Origin: Parcubacteria group bacterium RIFCSPHIGHO2_01_FULL_47_10b
Lineage (GTDB): Bacteria; Patescibacteriota; Minisyncoccia; 2-01-FULL-47-10
Direction of reading: 5' to 3'
NCBI GenBank assembly: GCA_001824325.1
Contig: MHXC01000039.1
Span: forward strand, 5,446-11,830
Length of the DNA: 6,385 bases
In this document: positions 1-4,878 of the stretch, one piece after another
How positions within the stretch are numbered: position 1 is the stretch's first letter
How the letters are laid out: each line of letters begins with the position of its first letter
The notes under the pieces: model-generated
Database searches by the model: none
What the model was told of the DNA's origin: nothing
The model's input: the letters and a program-made list of their open reading frames with translations, nothing else
Program-made: the position numbers and the translations under genes

Positions 1-593
1 GGAAGAAGCGAATCCGCAAAACATGACTCAATTCGTATTGGCTGTGTGTTAAGCACCGCCAAGTTGCCAATATTTTTTATTGTTACCACAATTCGCAGAG
101 GTTCACCGGGACGAACTTCAGCGGGAATAATTTTCGCTGAATCTATAATCAAATCCGGATTCTTTATGAGAGGATCGGCGATAGAAAATACATTTTTTGT
201 TTGATCGAAGACATTTGGATTTGAAACATCTTCGACAACAAATTTATATGAATTGCTAATAGGCGCGTTTACAGTCCACGAAAACGATCTCCCTGAAATC
301 TTTTTCGCTAACAGGATTGATCGTCCGCTGGTTTCAGGCAACGATACATTGATCAGCTTAACATTCACAAATTGCACCCTACTTGCTATCCATGCAAATC
401 TTACTTTCGTGCCGACGACAAACTGCTTTCCACCAACTGGAGTTGAAATTCTAATTGAGGGATTTCGAAAAACCGTATACCCTGCCGCACTCAAAGAGTC
501 TGATTGATATTGATGTACACTTATCGCTCCAAAGCTCAAAATACCGAGGATCACGAGACCACCGGCGACAAACACAAAGGGGGATAGCTTCAT
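1..593 (-). CDS. Membrane-anchored or secreted protein with Ig-like and CARDB domains (3' end outside window)
   Basis: Seen: an open frame of 197 codons from ATG at 593 to the left edge, without a stop. Residues 6-24 are a hydrophobic stretch (FVFVAGGLVILGILSFGAI) after Met-Lys, which reads as a signal peptide or N-terminal anchor. Residues 42-138 form a beta-rich unit beginning with F-R-N-P-S-I-R-I and containing a G-x-K-V-R-F-A-W strand, like Ig-like modules of surface proteins. Residues 146-197 start with P-D-L-I-I-D-S-A and continue with V-R-P-G-E-P-L-R-I and the strand V-T-I-K-N-I-G-N, which is the CARDB (adhesion-related) pattern. Inference: it acts outside the membrane, perhaps in adhesion or envelope structure. 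It lies 72 nt after the TrpR-like gene but has its own promoter-like sequence. The start is the first ATG after that promoter and directly precedes the hydrophobic segment. The exact partner or substrate is unknown. Confidence 0.8.
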   Translation of the reverse strand, partial: MKLSPFVFVAGGLVILGILSFGAISVHQYQSDSLSAAGYTVFRNPSIRISTPVGGKQFVVGTKVRFAWIASRVQFVNVKLINVSLPETSGRSILLAKKISGRSFSWTVNAPISNSYKFVVEDVSNPNVFDQTKNVFSIADPLIKNPDLIIDSAKIIPAEVRPGEPLRIVVTIKNIGNLAVLNTQPIRIESCFADSLL

Positions 594-621
594 GGTTAAA
601 GTTAGCTTATTATCAAAAATA

Positions 622-630
622 ATTATACCA
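622..630 (-). promoter_or_regulatory. Extended -10 promoter of the CARDB gene
   Basis: Read on the minus strand the sequence is TGGTATAAT, a perfect extended -10 (TG-N-TATAAT). It predicts a transcript start near 615, about 20 nt before the ATG at 593. No good -35 hexamer is seen at the usual spacing, which is acceptable for an extended -10. Its presence suggests the CARDB gene can be transcribed apart from the upstream regulator gene. Confidence 0.55.
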
Positions 631-665
631 CATTATCGCCTGTATAAAAACGGCAACACAAGGAG

Positions 666-977
666 TTATGCAATAGCTCGACCCACTCGCTTTAATACCA
701 CCCGATACCCCTCCCCACTACTATCAAGCGCCTTTTTTACGCTCGATATTTTTCCCATCCCCACATGCAGCTCTTTGTGAATTGCCTCATATGTCCAACC
801 TGCTTCTAAAAGCGTTGCAACTTGGAGACGCCGCTGATACATCATCATTTCCTCCGGCGTCATGATATCACGCAAAAACGCCCGAACTTCTTCTTTGTTC
901 TTGAGCGTTCCGGCGACATCGAGAAATCCCTCTGAGTTCTTAATCTTCTCCATTTGCTGATAAAAATTAGACATCAT
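666..977 (-). CDS. TrpR-like regulator, YerC/YecD family
   Basis: A 103-aa protein of the size usual for the TrpR/YerC/YecD helix-turn-helix family. The N-terminal half is helical (residues 1-40). The family core follows: TPEEMMMYQRRLQVATLLEA (40-59, the conserved helix pair before the HTH), then G-W-T-Y-E-A-I-H-K-E-L (about 60-70) and a recognition helix around K-I-S-S-V-K-K-A-L, ending in the typical G-E-G-Y. Known: these proteins resemble the tryptophan repressor, but the ligand and targets of YerC/YecD members are mostly unknown. The start is a double ATG (977 and 974); either could be used. There is no Shine-Dalgarno sequence. It is the third gene of a minus-strand run after the SIMPL gene and xseB, 42 nt from xseB. 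That gap holds a perfect inverted repeat that could be its own operator. It need not bind tryptophan: no trp genes are in view. Confidence 0.85.
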   Translation of the reverse strand: MMSNFYQQMEKIKNSEGFLDVAGTLKNKEEVRAFLRDIMTPEEMMMYQRRLQVATLLEAGWTYEAIHKELHVGMGKISSVKKALDSSGEGYRVVLKRVGRAIA

Positions 978-995
978 AGTACTACCACTATATCA

Positions 996-1009
996 TACTG
1001 CCTACAGTA
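996..1009 (-). promoter_or_regulatory. Perfect inverted repeat before the TrpR-like gene (candidate operator)
   Basis: The plus strand reads TACTG-CCTA-CAGTA: two perfect 5-bp arms around a 4-bp spacer, in the 42-nt gap upstream of the regulator gene and 18 nt before its ATG. A copy matching at 12 of 14 positions lies before xseB at 1249-1262. A second short palindrome, TAGTACTA (977-984), touches the start codon. The location fits an operator for autoregulation, but binding is inferred, not shown. Confidence 0.4.
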
Positions 1010-1019
1010 GCACCACCGA

Positions 1020-1232
1020 TTAGTCCACAGTCTTCGAAAATTTTTCCTTCATACGAATAATATTCATTTCGGCTGTTTGTAAATAATTTTTGAGCTCTCC
1101 GGCCAGCTTCAATCCGCGCTCGAATTGCTTGAAGCTTTTTTCTAGATCAATATCGCCTTGTTCAAAAGCTTTTGTTATCTCCTCAAGTTCAGCAAATTTT
1201 TTGCCAAATTGAAATCTTTGCTTGGCTGGCAT
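1020..1232 (-). CDS. xseB: Exodeoxyribonuclease VII small subunit
   Basis: A 70-aa protein, the usual length for XseB. Known: several XseB subunits coat the XseA catalytic subunit, and the complex degrades single-stranded DNA from both ends to oligonucleotides in the cytoplasm. Seen: the family pattern F-A-E-L-E-E-I (residues 13-19), F-E-Q-G-D-I-D-L-E-K-S (23-33), F-K-Q-F-E-R-G-L-K-L (34-43), then a Y-L-Q-T-A-E helix end. The whole protein is predicted to be a helical hairpin. The ATG at 1232 gives a normal N-terminus; no Shine-Dalgarno sequence is present. It sits 32 nt after the SIMPL-protein stop and 42 nt before the TrpR-like gene. The catalytic partner xseA, often next to xseB, is not in this window. 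Confidence 0.85.
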   Translation of the reverse strand: MPAKQRFQFGKKFAELEEITKAFEQGDIDLEKSFKQFERGLKLAGELKNYLQTAEMNIIRMKEKFSKTVD

Positions 1233-1248
1233 TGTGATAATTCGCGCA

Positions 1249-1262
1249 CACTGCCTACAATA
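1249..1262 (-). promoter_or_regulatory. Second copy of the palindromic element, before xseB
   Basis: The plus strand reads CACTGCCTACAATA. This matches the perfect inverted repeat at 996-1009 at 12 of 14 positions, with two transition differences, and the match extends over two more bases (CA at 1247-1248 and at 994-995). It lies 16 nt before the xseB ATG, almost the same distance as the first copy from its gene. It occupies most of the 32-nt gap after the SIMPL gene and overlaps no coding sequence. Confidence 0.35.
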
Positions 1263-1264
1263 TG

Positions 1265-2035
1265 TTATTTAATCTCGTAGACAATAGTGACGTTTGAAGT
1301 AATTTCAGTTTGCCCTGGCTCAATTATTGGCGCAGAATCAAATGAAGCAGATTTCATCATTTCCGCTCGGGCATACATTGGCTCAGGGTAGTACGGCCCG
1401 CTATTTTCAGAGAAGCTGCTAATGCGTACCAGGTCTACTCCCAGCTGCTTAGCCAGCTCTTTTGCCTTATCCCTTGCCTGCTCAATAGCTTCTCCGCGTG
1501 CCTGTGCTTGTAACTCTTCCTTCTCATCGATATCAAATCTTAAGTCCGGCACCCCGTTTGCACCTTTTGCCACGACCTGATCAAGTATCGTGCCAATCTT
1601 TGAGAAGTCTCGGAGTTTAATCTTGATTTGCTGGTCAACTAAATATCCGAGAAATCGACTGGCGCCATCCGGATAATCATAGGCAGGTCGAGTGGTATAG
1701 CTAGTTGTTTGAATATCGCCATCAGCGATGCCCTGCTCTTTTATATAGCTAATGACTGCGTTCATTTTTCGGGTATTCTCATCCTGAACGCTATCTATTC
1801 GTACACCCTTTGAAAGCACATCGATTACCAGTAGCGCAATATCCGGCTTCGCTTCAACGCGCCCCTCGCCACTGACCACAATCGTATTCACGCGATCAAA
1901 CTCTTGGCCTATAAACTCGCCTCGTTTGATCTCATTAAATAACTTTATTACTCCAAATGCCGCGAACACTACAAGGAAAATCGCTGCGGTTGTTACGATA
2001 ATCTTTGGTGGTTGAATATGTAGGTCATTGCTCAT
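1265..2035 (-). CDS. SIMPL-domain (DUF541) membrane-anchored protein
   Basis: 256 aa from ATG at 2035. Residues 12-30 (IIVTTAAIFLVVFAAFGVI) form one transmembrane segment, with a basic patch after it, so most of the protein is probably outside the membrane. The SIMPL/DUF541 domain fills about residues 50-256. It opens with I-V-V-S-G-E-G-R-V-E-A-K-P-D-I-A, has the middle Y-I-K-E-Q-G-I, D-I-Q-T-T-S-Y-T and Y-L-V-D-Q-Q-I, the helix A-R-D-K-A-K-E-L-A-K-Q-L-G and the end strand Y-E-I-K. Known: family members such as YggE and BP26 are envelope or periplasmic proteins that form oligomeric rings and are linked to stress tolerance, without a defined reaction. A frame extension to TTG at 2080 exists, but it would add residues before the membrane segment and cross a hairpin, so ATG 2035 is preferred. 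First gene of the run leading to xseB and the TrpR-like gene. Confidence 0.85.
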   Translation of the reverse strand: MSNDLHIQPPKIIVTTAAIFLVVFAAFGVIKLFNEIKRGEFIGQEFDRVNTIVVSGEGRVEAKPDIALLVIDVLSKGVRIDSVQDENTRKMNAVISYIKEQGIADGDIQTTSYTTRPAYDYPDGASRFLGYLVDQQIKIKLRDFSKIGTILDQVVAKGANGVPDLRFDIDEKEELQAQARGEAIEQARDKAKELAKQLGVDLVRISSFSENSGPYYPEPMYARAEMMKSASFDSAPIIEPGQTEITSNVTIVYEIK

Positions 2036-2062
2036 ATTCGGTAGAATAATAGTTATCGGCAC

Positions 2063-2078
2063 GCTCAAAACCTTGAGC
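2063..2078. repeat. Small inverted repeat in the SIMPL/metG divergent region
   Basis: GCTCAA-AACC-TTGAGC: perfect 6-bp arms around a 4-base loop, between the divergent SIMPL and metG genes. It could be a hairpin in the SIMPL leader transcript or a protein-binding palindrome. It is too short and lacks a T-run, so it is not a terminator. Confidence 0.35.
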
Positions 2079-2142
2079 AAATGCGCTTTTTATCATAGTA
2101 TAACGATATGCAACGAAACGCAATGACGCAAACGTGCCTCAT

Positions 2143-3666
2143 ATGAACAAAAACGCTTTTTTTATTACCACTCCCATCTATTACGTGAATGCCCCGTGCG
2201 TACACGTTGGCCACGGCATTACTACCATTCTCGCTGATGTGCGAGCTCGTTTTGAGCGTCTTCGCGGCCGCGACGTTTTTTTATCCACAGGCACTGATGA
2301 GCATGGCTCTGCAGTTGCAAAGGCAGCTGAAAAAGCGGGGGTAACGCCTCAATTATTTGCTGACCAAAATGCCACCAATTTTCTCGCAACGTGGAAACAG
2401 TTCAATATCAGTTTCGACGATTTTATTCGCACCACCGAGCAACGACACCTACAGGGCGTGGATACATTTCTAAACGCACTACACGCAAGCGGATATATAT
2501 ACCAAGGCACCTACAAAGGCCACTACTGCACTGGATGCGAAGCATTCAAAGAGCCAGAGGATCTCGTCGATGGTAATTGCCCCATTCATAAAACAAAAGC
2601 TGACTATCTTGAGGAAAAAAACTGGTTTTTTAAACTGTCTGAACTGGCGCCGAAAGTCAAAGCGCTTATTGAGAACAATACGATTCGGATTATGCCAGAA
2701 GGCCGCCGCAATGAAGTGCTCGGCTTCCTGAACGGCGAGGTCAAGGACGTTTCTATCTCGCGCGAAACCGTGAGCTGGGGCATTCCACTGCCATTCGATG
2801 AAAAACAAACAACCTATGTCTGGATCGAGGCGCTGCTCAATTACATTACGGTGATTGGATTCGATCGCAATATGGAGCACTATAAGCGGTATTGGGAACA
2901 GGCCGAACGCGTCCATACACTCGGCAAAGATATCATTCGATTCCATTGCGTGATCTGGCCGGCTATGCTGTTAGCAGTCGGATTCCCTCTCCCGCATACT
3001 TTGTTTGTGCACGCATTCCTCAAATCAGAGGGTCACAAAATGAGCAAATCACTCGGAAACGTTGTGTACCCCGACGAACTAGCGGCAAAATTCGGCGTTG
3101 ATGGCGCGCGCTATGTGCTGTTTGCTGAAACGCCCGTCAACGACGACGGGGACATCAAGCAATCATCCCTCGGGGAACGCTACAACGCAGAGCTGAAAAA
3201 CAACCTCGGCAATCTATTTTCTCGCCTCACCGTGCTCGCGCAAAAAGCTAAGATCGTCGAACTGCGTCCTGATACACAAAGTAAGGAAAGTAAGGCATTC
3301 GCGAAACTTGTATCGACTGCATGGAAAAATGCCAGCTCGGCCATCGAGCAATTCGATACGCGCGCCTACCTCGCAGTAGCCCAACAGCCACTCGAAGCGG
3401 CAAATAAATATATTGATACAACGAAGCCCTGGCAGATCAAGGAGTCGGGCGAGCTTGCGCCTGTGCTCGCAACGGCATTTGAACTGTTGCGCCATGGCGC
3501 GCTGCTTTTGTCCCCGATCATCCCCGCCACATTCGATACCATAGGGCAATCCTTGCACTTACAACACAGCCTGCCTTTCGCGAAAAAAATCACGTGGGGC
3601 GCCCAACCAATTGCAATCCCAACGAATCATATTCATTTATTTCATGGTGTCAATACAAAAAAATAG
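2143..3666 (+). CDS. metG: Methionyl-tRNA synthetase
   Basis: 507 aa. Charges tRNA(Met) with methionine using ATP, in the cytoplasm; it serves both initiator and elongator tRNA. Seen: the class I Rossmann start F-F-I-T-T-P-I-Y-Y-V-N, the HIGH box as HVGH (21-24), G-T-D-E-H-G, a single zinc knuckle Cys129-x2-Cys132-x13-Cys146-x2-His149, the W-G-I-P-L-P segment, and KMSKS (299-303). The helical anticodon-binding domain follows to the end, with K-P-W-Q near residue 430. The length matches the short Thermus-like form without the C-terminal tRNA-binding (EMAP/Trbp111-like) domain. In the Y-V-W-x-D-A motif the usual Asp is Glu229. A GTG at 2134 would add three residues; ATG 2143 fits family N-termini better. 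Neither has a Shine-Dalgarno sequence. TATAAC at 2099-2104 is a possible but weak -10. uppS follows after 4 nt. Confidence 0.97.
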   Translation: MNKNAFFITTPIYYVNAPCVHVGHGITTILADVRARFERLRGRDVFLSTGTDEHGSAVAKAAEKAGVTPQLFADQNATNFLATWKQFNISFDDFIRTTEQRHLQGVDTFLNALHASGYIYQGTYKGHYCTGCEAFKEPEDLVDGNCPIHKTKADYLEEKNWFFKLSELAPKVKALIENNTIRIMPEGRRNEVLGFLNGEVKDVSISRETVSWGIPLPFDEKQTTYVWIEALLNYITVIGFDRNMEHYKRYWEQAERVHTLGKDIIRFHCVIWPAMLLAVGFPLPHTLFVHAFLKSEGHKMSKSLGNVVYPDELAAKFGVDGARYVLFAETPVNDDGDIKQSSLGERYNAELKNNLGNLFSRLTVLAQKAKIVELRPDTQSKESKAFAKLVSTAWKNASSAIEQFDTRAYLAVAQQPLEAANKYIDTTKPWQIKESGELAPVLATAFELLRHGALLLSPIIPATFDTIGQSLHLQHSLPFAKKITWGAQPIAIPTNHIHLFHGVNTKK

Positions 3667-3670
3667 CGCA

Positions 3671-4399
3671 ATGAAACACGCAACAAAGCACGCCAAGACG
3701 TCTGGCGTTACCCATCTGGGCATTATCATGGACGGTAATCGCCGTTGGGCTCGGGCACAAGGACTTCCTCCTTTCAAAGGCCACGAACAAGGCGCGAAAA
3801 CACTCAAAGTCATCGCGCGCGCTTGTCAGGATCGCGGCATTACCATCTTTACCGTGTATGCCCTCTCAACAGAAAATCTCACCCAACGCGCACACAAAGA
3901 GCTCGAGTTTCTGTTCGGTCTGATGAAGCACGCATTTACGAAAGAGCTTGACGAATTCGTCGCCCAAGGTGCGCGCATTAAAGTGCTTGGCCGTCGCGAA
4001 GGATTGCCGTCATCCCTTATCGATGTCATACGGCACGCGGAAGACGCAACTGCCGACTGTACCAAGGGAACTATTCAATTTTGTATCAATTACGGGGGTC
4101 GGGCAGAGATTGTTGATGCAGTAAAAGCCATTGGCCGCGAAATTGCCAACAACAAACGAGACCCTAATCATATCGACGAGAGCATCATCGCTGCGCACTT
4201 GTACAACCCAGACGCACCCGACCCAGACCTCATCATTCGCACATCGGGCGAACAACGCGTCAGTGGCTTCCTCACCTGGCAATCAGTCTATAGTGAGTTA
4301 TATTTTACCCCAACGCCATGGCCGGCTTTCACGACAGAAGAGCTGGATAAAGCGCTCGATGAATACAAAAAGCGTAGCCGAAGATTCGGAGGGAGCTAA
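3671..4399 (+). CDS. uppS: Undecaprenyl diphosphate synthase (cis-prenyltransferase)
   Basis: 242 aa, the usual family length. Condenses isopentenyl diphosphate units onto farnesyl diphosphate in cis, giving the C55 lipid carrier precursor for peptidoglycan and other envelope polymers; it works at the inner face of the membrane. Seen: G-I-I-M-D-G-N-R-R-W-A with catalytic Asp21; the G-H-E-Q-G-A segment; Y-A-L-S-T-E-N; I-K-V-L-G; N-Y-G-G-R-A-E-I; and the diphosphate/Mg-binding end P-D-L-I-I-R-T-S-G-E-Q-R with W-Q-S-V-Y-S-E-L-Y-F. The forms D-G-N-R-R-W and R-x-S-G-F differ from the E. coli D-G-N-G-R-W and R-x-S-N-F. ATG 3671, 4 nt after the metG stop, is preferred. In-frame ATG 3644 and TTG 3611 would overlap metG and add residues before the conserved domain. 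Likely translated from the same transcript as metG, since there is no promoter gap or Shine-Dalgarno sequence. Confidence 0.96.
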   Translation: MKHATKHAKTSGVTHLGIIMDGNRRWARAQGLPPFKGHEQGAKTLKVIARACQDRGITIFTVYALSTENLTQRAHKELEFLFGLMKHAFTKELDEFVAQGARIKVLGRREGLPSSLIDVIRHAEDATADCTKGTIQFCINYGGRAEIVDAVKAIGREIANNKRDPNHIDESIIAAHLYNPDAPDPDLIIRTSGEQRVSGFLTWQSVYSELYFTPTPWPAFTTEELDKALDEYKKRSRRFGGS

Positions 4400-4414
4400 A
4401 AATGCAAAGAGTCC

Positions 4415-4534
4415 TTATTTTTTGTTATCCCTATTGGTTTCTCTATTTGCGTGCAATCCTAACCATATTCCAATCAACGACATAAGGAAAAAACCGGTAA
4501 ATAATATAAGGAGGTTTGTATTATTGATTTCCAT
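4415..4534 (-). CDS. 39-aa single-pass membrane protein, overlapping the upstream gene
   Basis: An ATG at 4534 opens a 39-aa frame ending in TAA at 4415-4417. After a short polar start (M-E-I-N-N-T-N), residues 8-30 (LLILFTGFFLMSLIGIWLGLHAN) form one transmembrane helix. The tail R-E-T-N-R-D-N-K-K is basic-rich, so the C-terminus should face the cytoplasm. The start lies inside the last codons of the 77-aa membrane-protein gene, overlapping it by 14 nt in another frame, which suggests translational coupling. The membrane-protein composition with a positive-inside tail argues for a real gene rather than a chance frame. It ends 15 nt from the uppS stop, in convergent orientation. No family is assigned with confidence; function unknown. 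A role alongside the upstream two-TM protein is an inference from the overlap. Confidence 0.6.
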   Translation of the reverse strand: MEINNTNLLILFTGFFLMSLIGIWLGLHANRETNRDNKK

Positions 4535-4754
4535 AGAGTTGTTTCATTTTAACAATGATTACTGCTGCTGTATATAGCGACAATCCAGTAAAAAATCCGA
4601 AGAAGAGGGTTAGTGGATCAAAACTGCTGCTATTCATAAACTGGGGGATAACAAGTGCTCCGAAAACACCCGTAGCCATCGTAAAGAAAATTTTTCCCAA
4701 CATCTTCTGCTGTGATTTATCTAATTGAATCGTTTTCGCCCGTGTCGAGTACAT
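4521..4754 (-). CDS. Small two-TM membrane protein, DUF6722-like
   Basis: 77 aa from ATG 4754. Residues 9-23 are an amphipathic start (I-Q-L-D-K-S-Q-Q-K-M-L-G-K), followed by two hydrophobic segments at about 22-40 and 46-68 joined by a short loop, N-S-S-S-F-D-P. The end M-K-Q-L-Y-G-N-Q is polar. This layout (L-x-K-E-Q-x-x-K-L start, two TM helices, P-L-T-L before the second) resembles the short DUF6722-like membrane proteins common in bacteria and Patescibacteria; this is a resemblance by eye, not a search result. The frame stays open upstream to 4877, but that part crosses a strong hairpin and is Cys-rich without membrane or family character, so the start at 4754 is preferred. It overlaps the 39-aa gene by 14 nt. 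No consensus promoter was recognised in the 56 nt between the hairpin and the start. Function unknown. Confidence 0.7.
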   Translation of the reverse strand: MYSTRAKTIQLDKSQQKMLGKIFFTMATGVFGALVIPQFMNSSSFDPLTLFFGFFTGLSLYTAAVIIVKMKQLYGNQ

Positions 4755-4809
4755 ATCACTACGGTAACACATCACACATGAACTCAACCGAACGTTTTCA
4801 TTAACCCAA

Positions 4810-4851
4810 GATAACACACAGCCCCGCATAAAACAGGGCTGTGTTGCTATC
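4810..4851 (-). terminator. Hairpin after the PKD-protein gene, probable terminator
   Basis: A GC-rich stem of nine base pairs, ACACAGCCC (4816-4824) with GGGCTGTGT (4836-4844), has an 11-base loop. It can be lengthened by GATA (4810-4813) with TATC (4848-4851) across a mismatch and a bulge. It begins 27 nt after the PKD-protein stop on the minus strand and lies before the 77-aa gene. The following bases (TTGGGTT on the minus strand) are only weakly T-rich, so termination may be partial, or the hairpin may protect the transcript 3' end. Confidence 0.55.
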
Positions 4852-4878
4852 ATATAATTACGGGTGACAAAACTCACT

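Noticed and set aside
253..780. Plus-strand frames of 84 and 62 aa at 253-507 and 592-780
   Set aside because: They lie antisense to the CARDB protein and the TrpR-like gene, both of which have recognisable domains on the minus strand.
2479..3558. Open frames of 75-155 aa on the minus strand inside metG
   Set aside because: They are antisense to a clearly coding gene, with His/Cys/Arg-rich composition and no domain pattern.
3611..3670. Longer uppS starts at TTG 3611 or ATG 3644
   Set aside because: They overlap metG and add a hydrophobic or unrelated leader before the conserved domain; ATG 3671 gives the normal length of 242 aa.
4400..4423. T-run (4418-4423) after uppS as a Rho-independent terminator
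   Set aside because: No convincing stem precedes the run of six T; the bases also encode the Lys-Lys end of the 39-aa protein on the other strand.
4508..4577. Perfect AAGGAGG on the plus strand followed at 9 nt by a TTG opening a 17-codon frame
   Set aside because: It is antisense to the two overlapping membrane-protein genes, encodes a peptide ending in Cys-Cys-Cys-Ile without recognisable character, and no real gene in the window uses a Shine-Dalgarno sequence. Best read as chance.
4755..4877. N-terminal extension of the 77-aa membrane protein to an ATG at 4877
   Set aside because: The extension runs through the hairpin after the PKD gene and adds a Cys-rich stretch with no membrane or family character; the internal ATG at 4754 gives a normal small membrane protein.
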